61,468 nucleotides of DNA, taken from a virus. Shown here one piece after another: positions 53,215 through 59,602 of this stretch; the stretch's first letter is position 1, and each line of letters begins with the position of its first letter. The position numbers and the translations under genes were made by a program. Below the pieces are notes generated by a model. The model saw only the letters and a program-made list of their open reading frames with translations. It did no database searches and was not told where the DNA came from. Location of the stretch: positions 1 through 61,468 of IMG/VR virus record IMGVR_UViG_3300027708_000078. One strand, written 5' to 3'.

Positions 53215-54066
53215 ATGATGAGTTCACTCGACGCCGTATTGGCACAGTATGAGAAATCAACACAAGGGGGCGGGGCCCAAAGCAAAATGTCGCAAGACGA
53301 AAGAATGAAAAAGTATTTCGCTTTATTATTGAACGACAAAGAAAAATCAGGACAAAGAAGAATTAGAATCCTACCAACACCCGACGGTTCTTCACCATTT
53401 AAAGAAGCTTGGTACCACGAAATCCAAGTTGGAGGACAATGGCAAAAATTCTTTGACCCAGGAAAGAACGACAACGAACGTTCACCATTAAATGAGGTTT
53501 ACGAAGAATTAATGTCTACAGGTAAAGATTCTGATAAAGAACTTGCCAAACAATACAAGTCTCGTAAATTCTATATTGTTAAAGTTATAGACAGAGACAG
53601 AGAAGAAGACGGACCAAAGTTTTGGAGATTCAAACACAACTATAAGAATGATGGTATCCTTGATAAAATCATTCCTATTTGGAAGAACAAAGGTGATGTA
53701 ACTGATGCTGAAAAAGGACGTGATTTGATTATTGAATTGGCAAAATCAAAAACAGGTAAAGGTAAAGAATACACTTCCGTTTCAACCATTATGTATGATG
53801 ACGTTCAACCACTTTCGGAGGACAAAGACCAAATGAAAGAGTGGATGAGTGACGAATTAACTTGGAGAGATGTTTATTCTAAAAAACCTGTTGAGTATTT
53901 GGAAGCAATCGCTCAAGGAAAAACTCCAAAATGGGATACTGAAAAAGGTGGATACGTTTATGGAGATAGCGAAGAATCAACCACAACAATTGGTGGAAGT
54001 TCAAAATCTAAATCTTACTCTGACCCACAAATGGATGCTGATGTTGATTCAGACTTACCATTCTAA
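53215..54066 (+). CDS. Single-stranded DNA-binding protein (T4 gp32-like)
   Basis: 283 residues (T4 gp32 has 301). N-terminal SLDAVLAQYEKS, core RRIRILPTPDGSSPFKEAWY, RKFYIVKVIDRDREEDGPKF and a terminal acidic tail DADVDSDLPF, which in SSBs recruits replication partners. Unlike T4 gp32, no His/Cys zinc cluster is seen between ~65 and ~100 (YHEIQVGGQWQKFFDPGKND has no Cys). It coats ssDNA and coordinates replication and recombination. It could also start at the second Met (53218). Own promoter and upstream terminator suggest independent expression. Confidence 0.8.
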   Translation: MMSSLDAVLAQYEKSTQGGGAQSKMSQDERMKKYFALLLNDKEKSGQRRIRILPTPDGSSPFKEAWYHEIQVGGQWQKFFDPGKNDNERSPLNEVYEELMSTGKDSDKELAKQYKSRKFYIVKVIDRDREEDGPKFWRFKHNYKNDGILDKIIPIWKNKGDVTDAEKGRDLIIELAKSKTGKGKEYTSVSTIMYDDVQPLSEDKDQMKEWMSDELTWRDVYSKKPVEYLEAIAQGKTPKWDTEKGGYVYGDSEESTTTIGGSSKSKSYSDPQMDADVDSDLPF

Positions 54067-54081
54067 AGATTTGTTGTTAGA

Positions 54082-54088
54082 TATTTAT
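54082..54088 (+). promoter_or_regulatory. TATTTAT motif, 4 nt before ATG
   Basis: GATATTTAT, TCTT, then ATG at 54093. Confidence 0.5.
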
Positions 54089-54092
54089 TCTT

Positions 54093-54791
54093 ATGAATAA
54101 ACAACTAACAATAGTAATACCTTGTAAAAATGAGAGTTCTCTTATAATTGAGACTCTCATTTTTATTTTAGGACAAACCGAAAAATTTAAAATAATTGTT
54201 GCGGACTCATCTACCGATAAAGAAAGTATTGATTTACTTAAAAAGTTTCAAAAAAAATATAAAGAACAAATAAAGATAATTGGTGGAGGATTACCATCTG
54301 TTGCGAGGAACAAAGGAGCGGAGTTAGTTGATACTCCTTATGTGTTATTTTTGGATGCGGATATTCACATTAAACAAGATGATTTAATTGTTAAATGTTT
54401 GAATGAAATGATTGTAGGAAGGTATGATTTGTTAACCTGTAAGTTTAAGACATTAGATGGTAAATTTGATTGGATTTACAAAATATTTAATGTTGTGCAA
54501 TGGGTTAGTTCAAAGACAACACCATTTGCGTTGGGTGGGTTTATGTTGTTTAAAACTGAAACATTTAACAAATTAAAAGGATTTAATAATGAGGATAAAA
54601 TTGCCGAGGACTATCATCTTAGTTCTAAAATTGCTCCGAGTAAATTTAGAGTGGAGAATCTTTTTGTTTATACTCCTTCTAGAAGATTTGAGAAGAAGGG
54701 TGTTTACTGGATGATTAAATTATTAATAATTTGTTGGTGGAATAGAAATAACGATAATTTTTATAAAAAGTCATACGGATATTGGGATTAA
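54093..54791 (+). CDS. GT2-family glycosyltransferase
   Basis: 232 residues. Classic GT2 order: LTIVIPCKNESSLIIETL at the start, IIVADSSTD, the SVARNKGAELVDTPYVLFLD segment with D-A-D (LFLDADIHI, about 86-94), and GGFMLFKTETFNKLKGFNN with the acidic EDYHLSSK. A hydrophobic C-terminal segment (WMIKLLIICWW) may lie at the membrane. It stands apart from the main glycosyltransferase block, between gp32 and an endonuclease. A 12-bp hairpin lies inside its 5' coding part. Confidence 0.8.
   Translation: MNKQLTIVIPCKNESSLIIETLIFILGQTEKFKIIVADSSTDKESIDLLKKFQKKYKEQIKIIGGGLPSVARNKGAELVDTPYVLFLDADIHIKQDDLIVKCLNEMIVGRYDLLTCKFKTLDGKFDWIYKIFNVVQWVSSKTTPFALGGFMLFKTETFNKLKGFNNEDKIAEDYHLSSKIAPSKFRVENLFVYTPSRRFEKKGVYWMIKLLIICWWNRNNDNFYKKSYGYWD
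54126..54164 (+). terminator. Intragenic terminator-like hairpin
   Basis: AAAAATGAGAGT (54126-54137) is perfectly complementary to 54153-54164, with a 15-nt loop and a following TTTTATTTTA-like tract. It lies within codons 12-24 of the glycosyltransferase and may end transcripts arriving from gp32. Confidence 0.6.
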
Positions 54792-54801
54792 TTTTTATTT
54801 T

Positions 54802-55419
54802 ATGGCATACGTATATAGACATATTAGATTGGATAATAATGAACCTTTTTATATTGGAATTGGAAGTGACAACGATTATAAAAGGGCATATAAAAAAACA
54901 CAAAGAACTAAACATTGGAAAAGTGTGAGTGATAAGGGATATGAGGTTGAGATTTTAATTGATGGTTTAACTTGGGAAGAGGCGTGTGAGAAAGAAAAAG
55001 AATTCATTCTTTTATATGGTAGAAAAGATTTAGGTACGGGTAATTTAGTTAATTTAACTGAAGGGGGTGAAGGAACTGTAGGAAGAGTGGTAACTAATAA
55101 AACTAGAAAAATTCTTAAAGAAATATTTACAGGAAGAAAAAGACCTGACTTAAAAGGTAAAAAAAGAGTTATATCCGAAGAGCAAAAACAAAAAACATCA
55201 AATACATTAAAAGGGAGAAAACTCTCAGAACAAACTAAAGACAAAATGAGAGGGTTTAAAAGATTACCAATGTCGGAAGAAACAAAAAGAAAGATAAGTG
55301 AATATAGAAAAGGTAAATCTAACGGGCAAACAGGGTTAAAACGTTCGGAAGAAACTCGGATAAAAATGAGTGAATCACAAAAAATGCAAATCGCACAAAA
55401 AAAAACTAAAAAAAAATAA
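54802..55419 (+). CDS. GIY-YIG homing endonuclease with NUMOD3 repeats
   Basis: 205 residues. GIY-YIG motifs VYRHIRLDNNEPFYIGIGSD, KYxxR-type KRAYKKT...HWK and the catalytic Glu region CEKEKEFILLYGRKDL, LVNLTEGGEG. From ~105 on come NUMOD3-type DNA-binding repeats (SEEQKQKTSNTLKGRKLSEQ, MSEETKRKISEYRKGK, RSEETRIKMSESQK). This is the Seg/Mob-type layout of free-standing homing endonucleases in T4-like phages. The antisense frame of similar length is a shadow. Confidence 0.9.
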   Translation: MAYVYRHIRLDNNEPFYIGIGSDNDYKRAYKKTQRTKHWKSVSDKGYEVEILIDGLTWEEACEKEKEFILLYGRKDLGTGNLVNLTEGGEGTVGRVVTNKTRKILKEIFTGRKRPDLKGKKRVISEEQKQKTSNTLKGRKLSEQTKDKMRGFKRLPMSEETKRKISEYRKGKSNGQTGLKRSEETRIKMSESQKMQIAQKKTKKK

Positions 55420-55454
55420 TTCATAGTTTTTAAACAAGATTTTAATTATTGAAT

Positions 55455-55547
55455 ATGAAAAAAAAAGTAGATATTAATTTTGAGTTTATTGTTGTATCAA
55501 CTGCAGCAACACTAATAATCCTTACAAAACTAATTTGTGGGATATGA
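55455..55547 (+). CDS. 30-aa single-membrane-span peptide
   Basis: ATG at 55455 opens a 30-codon frame: a basic start MKKKVDINFE, then a hydrophobic stretch FIVVSTAATLIILTKLICGI. Its TGA overlaps the next gene's ATG (ATGA at 55544-55547), which favours real translation and coupling. It may be a small membrane peptide, but the length makes this uncertain. Confidence 0.4.
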   Translation: MKKKVDINFEFIVVSTAATLIILTKLICGI

Positions 55548-56287
55548 AATATAAAGCAATAATTGTTTCTGACTTACATCTTGGAACAAAGGACTCAAAA
55601 GCCAAAGAGTTTATTGAGTTTATTGATTCTCACCCCACTAATTTATTAATATTAAATGGCGATATTGTTGATGGTTGGGCACTTAAGCGTGGCTCCAAGT
55701 GGAAGAAACCACACACAAAAGTTATTACAAAACTTTTGAAGTTATCAAAAAAAACAAAGATTATATGGATTAGGGGAAACCACGATGAATTCTTAACCGA
55801 TTTTATGGATATTGATTTGGGGAAGATTGAGGTTAGGGAAGATTATATTATTGATGTTTATGATAATACAACAGATGATTTTTTTGTTAAAAAGAGTTAT
55901 TACGTTTTTCACGGGGATAAGATAGATGTGTTCATAACCAAATATAGGTGGTTGGCAAAGATTGGTTCGGTTGGATATGATATGGCGTTATGGTTAAACA
56001 GGTGGTATAATAGATATAGAACGTGGAGGAAATTACCATATAAGTCAATATCACAAGAAATTAAAAATGGGGTTAAAACTGCGACAAACTTTATAAATGA
56101 TTTTGAATCCGAAGCCGTAAAAATGGCTCACAAAAAAGGATGTTATGGTGTTATCTGTGGACACATACACCAACCTTCAAACACGATGACTGACGATGGT
56201 CATTATCTAAATTCTGGTGATTGGGTTGAAAATAGAACCGCAATACTATTGGACAATTCAAATAATTTTACTATATTTAGAATGTAA
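55544..56287 (+). CDS. LpxH-like metallophosphoesterase
   Basis: 247 residues from the ATG at 55544 (MKYKAIIVSDLHLG); an in-frame TTG at 55535 is less likely. All calcineurin-like motifs are present: SDLHLG (D10, H12), LNGDIVDGW, IRGNHDEF, VFHGD, and CGHIHQP with LNSGDWVE. The spelling is closest to UDP-2,3-diacylglucosamine diphosphatase (LpxH)-type proteins common in Bacteroidota, which act in lipid A synthesis. The in-phage role is unknown; it lies just upstream of uvsX, so nucleic-acid metabolism is another option. Confidence 0.8.
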   Translation: MKYKAIIVSDLHLGTKDSKAKEFIEFIDSHPTNLLILNGDIVDGWALKRGSKWKKPHTKVITKLLKLSKKTKIIWIRGNHDEFLTDFMDIDLGKIEVREDYIIDVYDNTTDDFFVKKSYYVFHGDKIDVFITKYRWLAKIGSVGYDMALWLNRWYNRYRTWRKLPYKSISQEIKNGVKTATNFINDFESEAVKMAHKKGCYGVICGHIHQPSNTMTDDGHYLNSGDWVENRTAILLDNSNNFTIFRM

Positions 56288-56300
56288 AATAGTAAAATTT

Positions 56301-57296
56301 ATGGCAGGAATTAAGAAAAAAGATATTGGTGGAATTGGGAACATAAAAGATAAGTTCTCAACCAAAACAAAATATAAAGAAACAAACTACTACAATTGTG
56401 GTGAAGCGTTTCACAACGCTTGTGGAATACCAGGTCCTGTAATGGGTGGTATCAATATGTTCTTGGGACATAGTAATAGTAGTAAAACAACGGCTATGAT
56501 ACTTGCGGCTGCAGATGCTCAAAAGAAAGGACATCTACCTGTGTTTATTATTACCGAAAAGAAATGGAGTTGGGACCACGCAGTTGAGTTAGGATTACAA
56601 GCAACAAAGAATGAGAACGGAGAGTGGGATGGTGATTTTATCTTTAATGATTCGTTTGATTATATTGAGCAAGTAACAGAATTTATAAATAATGTGTTGG
56701 ATGCTCAAGAAAAAGGCGAGGTTCCGTATAACTTACTATTCTTATGGGATTCGGTTGGTTCTATCCCATGTAAAATGACATTTGACGGTAAGGGTGGCAA
56801 ACAACATAATGCGGCAACATTAGCGGACAAGATTGGTATGGGAATTCACTCAAGAATAACCAAATCCAAAAAAGACGATTACCCTTATTATAATACTATG
56901 GTTGTGGTCAATCAGCCTTGGGTTGAGTTACCTGACAATCCTTTTGGACAACCAACAATAAAAAGCAAGGGAGGAGAGGCAATTTGGTTAGCATCATCTT
57001 TAGTGTTTTTATTTGGTAATCAAAAGAATGCAGGTATCAATCATATTACCGCGACTAAAAACGGTAGAACAGTTTCTTATGCGGTAAGAACAAAAGTGTC
57101 TATTCTTAAAAATCACGTAAATGGACTTGGTTATAAGGACGGTAAAGTAATTGCAGTACACAATGGGTATATTCAAGATACTAAAGAAGATTTGGAAAAA
57201 TATAAAAAGGATTATTCACAATATTGGAACGCGATATTATCTGGTGATGGTGATATAAATCTTGAAGAATCTGAAGAAGTAGAAATTACAGAATAA
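56301..57296 (+). CDS. RecA-like recombinase (UvsX-like)
   Basis: 331 residues from the ATG at 56301 (MAGIKKKDIGGIGN); the upstream in-frame extension overlaps the previous gene and is rejected. Walker A GHSNSSKTT (about 56-64), a VFIITEKKWSWDHAVELG segment and Walker B LLFLWDSVG, then loop region SKGGEAIWLASSLVFLFG. The acidic C-terminus LEESEEVEITE fits T4 UvsX. It catalyses strand exchange in phage recombination-dependent replication, together with the gp32-like protein encoded nearby. Confidence 0.85.
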   Translation: MAGIKKKDIGGIGNIKDKFSTKTKYKETNYYNCGEAFHNACGIPGPVMGGINMFLGHSNSSKTTAMILAAADAQKKGHLPVFIITEKKWSWDHAVELGLQATKNENGEWDGDFIFNDSFDYIEQVTEFINNVLDAQEKGEVPYNLLFLWDSVGSIPCKMTFDGKGGKQHNAATLADKIGMGIHSRITKSKKDDYPYYNTMVVVNQPWVELPDNPFGQPTIKSKGGEAIWLASSLVFLFGNQKNAGINHITATKNGRTVSYAVRTKVSILKNHVNGLGYKDGKVIAVHNGYIQDTKEDLEKYKKDYSQYWNAILSGDGDINLEESEEVEITE

Positions 57297-57336
57297 AAAA
57301 ACTTGTGAATAATCACACTTTTCATAATTATTCAGA

Positions 57337-57343
57337 TATTTAT
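57337..57343 (+). promoter_or_regulatory. TATTTAT motif, 5 nt before ATG
   Basis: AGATATTTAT, TATAT, then ATG at 57349; same context as at 26654. Confidence 0.5.
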
Positions 57344-57348
57344 TATAT

Positions 57349-57510
57349 ATGGGACGAGTATTAAAAAAAGAAGAAGAAAAAAAAACAAAAGTATCGGTTG
57401 CCTTGGAACCTGAACTATTAAATTATTATAGAAATCTTCATATAAATTTATCATCCCTTGTAAATAAATTACTTAAAGATTATAGAGAAAATGGAAACAA
57501 AAGTTTGTAG
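57349..57510 (+). CDS. Small ribbon-helix-helix-like protein, second copy
   Basis: 53 residues starting MGRVLKKEEEKKTKVSVALE, a paralogue of the gene at 26665. Strand KVSVALE then helices LLNYYRNL and LSSLVNKLLKDYREN fit the ribbon-helix-helix fold. It overlaps the downstream HNH gene by 20 nt in a different frame, as the first copy does by 23 nt. The shared arrangement supports a two-gene unit. Confidence 0.7.
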   Translation: MGRVLKKEEEKKTKVSVALEPELLNYYRNLHINLSSLVNKLLKDYRENGNKSL

Positions 57511-58108
57511 TAAATGTAAAGAAGAAAAAGAATTGTGCGAGTTTAATAAAATGTCTAAAGTTAAGTGTGGTGTTAGAAGTTATTGTAGGGAGTGCCAAAG
57601 AGTAGAAAGTAAAAAATATAAATCACAAAACAAAGAAAAGATTAAAGAATACAATCATAAATGGAACTCTGAAAATAAAAAATATTATCAAGATTATAGG
57701 AAAGTATGGGAAGTGGAGAACTATGAAAAAGTATTGGCGAAAAGAAAAAGATTTTGGGATAATAATCCGGGTTACATAAATGAATATTTAAAAAATAGAA
57801 GAAGAGAGGATATTTTATTTGCTTTGCTTGAAAAAATGAGACATTCTGTTAATAGATATTTAAAGTATAAATCAAAAAGAACCTCTGAAATAGTTGGTTG
57901 TACACCACAAGAATTAAAGGAACATTTGGAGAAACAATTTGCTTCGGGAATGAGTTGGGAAAACAGAGCAGAATGGCATATAGACCACATTATTCCATTA
58001 TCGTCCGCAAAGACAGAAGAAGAACTTTACAAACTATGTCATTACACAAATCTCCAACCATTATGGGCTGAGGAAAACCTGAAGAAAAGTAACAAGATAT
58101 TAAATTAA
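57491..58108 (+). CDS. HNH endonuclease, second copy
   Basis: 205 residues, paralogous to the protein at 26801: METKVCSKCKEEKELCEFNK with CxxC pairs, a Lys/Tyr-rich linker, GCTPQELKEHLEKQFASGMS and a C-terminal WHIDHIIPLSSAKTEEELYK with CHYTNLQPLWAEENLKKSNK. The catalytic HNH residues (DH and N/K) are intact. Located directly after uvsX and closed by a terminator. Likely a homing endonuclease that spreads the cassette. Confidence 0.85.
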   Translation: METKVCSKCKEEKELCEFNKMSKVKCGVRSYCRECQRVESKKYKSQNKEKIKEYNHKWNSENKKYYQDYRKVWEVENYEKVLAKRKRFWDNNPGYINEYLKNRRREDILFALLEKMRHSVNRYLKYKSKRTSEIVGCTPQELKEHLEKQFASGMSWENRAEWHIDHIIPLSSAKTEEELYKLCHYTNLQPLWAEENLKKSNKILN

Positions 58109-58120
58109 AAATTAAAAATT

Positions 58121-58149
58121 AACCCCTCCCATTAAAGAGGGGTTTTTTA
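58121..58149 (+). terminator. Rho-independent terminator
   Basis: AACCCCTC (58121-58128) pairs with GAGGGGTT (58137-58144), 8-nt loop, then TTTTATTT. Confidence 0.92.
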
Positions 58150-58181
58150 TTTGACTTAACACTCGTTAACAATTATACTTA
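58150..58181 (+). promoter_or_regulatory. TTTGACTTA-type promoter-like site
   Basis: TTTGACTTAA starts at 58150; 20 nt after its TTTG is TATACTTA (58174-58181). No + strand gene starts within 490 nt, so it may drive a non-coding or antisense transcript through the gene on the opposite strand. Confidence 0.4.
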
Positions 58182-58194
58182 ACAAGTTAACAAT
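58165..58194 (+). repeat. Two direct repeats of GTTAACAAT, 21 nt apart
   Basis: GTTAACAAT at 58165-58173 and 58186-58194. The spacing of two helical turns around the -7 box would suit a repressor or activator pair. Confidence 0.5.
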
Positions 58195-58231
58195 ATTTTA
58201 TCACCTCACAAATAGATAAGTGAAAACACTT

Positions 58232-58543
58232 TTAATTGACGGTAGATTGCAACTTAATAGGTTTTATATCCTCTAAATTTAAACGTGCATCAAACCATTT
58301 TTTAATAAGTTGTTGAGTTTCATCATAATCTGATGAAAACATATTGGAAATATCACCCCAAATTGTAAAATTAACTAACAAAAATTTTGATTTTTCTAAT
58401 TCTAATAGTACCTTACCATCTTTTATCCAAAATCTGGAATCGGGATAATCTTCTGATTCAATCTCGTGCATTCCATCAAATAAGTAATCCAAATACTTAA
58501 ACTGAACTTTTCTTAATTGATTCTCCGTTATTAAAATCTTCAT
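58232..58543 (-). CDS. Hypothetical protein, 103 aa, with MKILITE N-terminus
   Basis: Starts MKILITENQLRKVQFKYLDY and is acidic/aromatic afterwards (DSRFWIKDGKVLLELEKSKF, FSSDYDETQQLIKKWFDARL). It shares the N-terminal [I/L]-x-E motif with the genes at 31167 and 36180. Stand-alone on the minus strand between the uvsX block and the early array, with its own TATTTAT box. No domain recognised. Confidence 0.6.
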   Translation of the reverse strand: MKILITENQLRKVQFKYLDYLFDGMHEIESEDYPDSRFWIKDGKVLLELEKSKFLLVNFTIWGDISNMFSSDYDETQQLIKKWFDARLNLEDIKPIKLQSTVN

Positions 58544-58548
58544 AACAT

Positions 58549-58555
58549 ATAAATA
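58549..58555 (-). promoter_or_regulatory. TATTTAT motif (minus strand), 5 nt before ATG
   Basis: Minus strand: AATATTTAT, ATGTT, then ATG at 58543. Confidence 0.5.
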
Positions 58556-58582
58556 TTAATATTATATATATTAATACTTTTT

Positions 58583-58603
58583 TTTGTATTAAATTAATAC
58601 AAA
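58583..58603 (+). repeat. Perfect inverted repeat, possible operator
   Basis: TTTGTATTAA, one central A, then its exact complement (10-bp arms). It lies in the divergent gap between the minus-strand gene and the early array, about 15-35 nt upstream of the promoter boxes. Confidence 0.65.
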
Positions 58604-58616
58604 CCTAAAAAATAAA

Positions 58617-58647
58617 CTTGTTAAGTTAAATATTTTATGTATTTTTG
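58617..58647 (+). promoter_or_regulatory. Bacteroidota-type promoter of the early gene array
   Basis: CTTG (58617-58620), 19 nt, then TATTTTTG (58640-58647), a full TAnnTTTG match. The first gene starts at 58676. Unlike structural genes, no TATTTAT box precedes this array, suggesting host RNA polymerase use. Confidence 0.6.
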
Positions 58648-58675
58648 TATTCTAAATCAATAAAACTTAAATAAA

Positions 58676-59020
58676 ATGGAAAACAAGACACCAATAGAAA
58701 AATCACAAGAATTAGTTAGTAAATATAGAATGTACACTGAATTTAGTTCTGTTCATGCATCTACACAATGTGCTTTAATAGCAGTAACTGAAATAATTAA
58801 AGTTTTGGAAGAAGTATGTGATGATAGAGGATATGACCCTTTTGAAGCACCATTAGGTCATTTAAAGTATTATAAAGAAGTAAAACAAGAATTATTAAAA
58901 GATGAAATATCAAAGGTAAATAAAGAAAGTGATGAATGTTATTTTGAACCAACATCCAACATAAGTAGTGCTACTATTTGCAAACATTGTGGTAGAGAAA
59001 AATATTTACATAAACTTTAA
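58676..59020 (+). CDS. Small early protein with C-terminal zinc-knuckle-like motif, 114 aa
   Basis: Begins MENKTPIEKSQELVSKYRMY, has a helical middle, and ends CYFEPTSNISSATICKHCGR followed by EKYLHKL. The CKHCG and LH residues could bind zinc. Nearly the same ending occurs in the protein at 59603, which has a different N-terminal half, so the tail is a mobile module. The leader ACTTAAATAAAATG is repeated before several genes here. Confidence 0.6.
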   Translation: MENKTPIEKSQELVSKYRMYTEFSSVHASTQCALIAVTEIIKVLEEVCDDRGYDPFEAPLGHLKYYKEVKQELLKDEISKVNKESDECYFEPTSNISSATICKHCGREKYLHKL

Positions 59021-59032
59021 AACTTAAATAAA

Positions 59033-59245
59033 ATGGAAAACAAACTAATTGCAAAAGGTATAACAACAGACCTTAACTCTTTCATCTTTAGTATTAAAGA
59101 TGAACCTATTATAGTAATAACTGAAGAAGGGTTTAAATACAAAGGAGAATTGATTGAAGATGGTGGTGAAATCTATGAACTATTTAAAGAATTTCTTATC
59201 CAATCTAAAAAAGATAAATTATGCCAACAAAACAATACACAATAA
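59033..59245 (+). CDS. Small early protein, 70 aa
   Basis: MENKLIAKGITTDLNSFIFS, then a beta-hairpin-like IIVITEEGFKYKGELIED and a helix YELFKEFLIQSKKDK. The last eight residues (LCQQNNTQ) are read across the start of the next gene in another frame (25-nt overlap). No family recognised. Confidence 0.55.
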   Translation: MENKLIAKGITTDLNSFIFSIKDEPIIVITEEGFKYKGELIEDGGEIYELFKEFLIQSKKDKLCQQNNTQ

Positions 59246-59373
59246 CCATCTTGAATGGTTTGTTACAAGGAAAAGAAATCATTAAATACTCTACTTATGA
59301 TGTAGATAATACAATAGAATGCCTTAAAGAAATAGGATATTCAGTATCAGTAAAAGAACAATCATTAATTTAA
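59221..59373 (+). CDS. 50-aa early protein, copy 1 (MPTKQYT family)
   Basis: MPTKQYTITILNGLLQGKEI ... TIECLKEIGYSVSVKEQSLI. A close paralogue (MPTKQYTITILNGSLQGKQY...) is at 61114, so the frame is under selection despite its length. Predicted beta-beta-alpha-beta. It is followed by the MNAINFI gene in both copies. Confidence 0.65.
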   Translation: MPTKQYTITILNGLLQGKEIIKYSTYDVDNTIECLKEIGYSVSVKEQSLI

Positions 59374-59385
59374 AACTCAAATAAA

Positions 59386-59537
59386 ATGAATGCAATAAAC
59401 TTCATAAAAGAACAACTTAGCAAGAATAACGATATTAGGTGGAGAGGTACTGATATTGATGTAATATTAGAACAAGCAGAACAAATTTTAGAAAAACAAA
59501 TGATTAGTATAATTGATGAAGTATCACCAAATTGGTA
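59386..59537 (+). repeat. 152-nt exact duplicate of 61288-61439
   Basis: Every base from the ATG through the ATTGGTA string is the same in both copies. The preceding MPTKQYT gene is also duplicated but diverged, giving a two-gene duplicated segment about 1.9 kb apart. Confidence 0.9.
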
Positions 59538-59601
59538 CAAGTGTTACACTCAAGAAGATAAAAAAGAACACTTATCAAAAATAATCTCAAAATTTAAATA
59601 A
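59386..59601 (+). CDS. 71-aa early protein, copy 1 (MNAINFI family)
   Basis: MNAINFIKEQLSKNNDIRWR, then DIDVILEQAEQILEKQMISI and a C-terminal WYKCYTQEDKKEHLSKIISK. Mostly helical. The first 152 nt are identical to the copy at 61288, so duplication or gene conversion is recent. Function unknown. Confidence 0.65.
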   Translation: MNAINFIKEQLSKNNDIRWRGTDIDVILEQAEQILEKQMISIIDEVSPNWYKCYTQEDKKEHLSKIISKFK

Positions 59602-59602
59602 A

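Noticed and set aside
54876-55424. 182-aa minus-strand open frame
   Set aside because: It lies entirely opposite the well-supported GIY-YIG endonuclease and shows no motif.
56217-56300. Upstream start of the UvsX-like protein
   Set aside because: The extra 28 residues are read from the 3' end of the metallophosphoesterase gene in another frame; the ATG at 56301 fits the family start.
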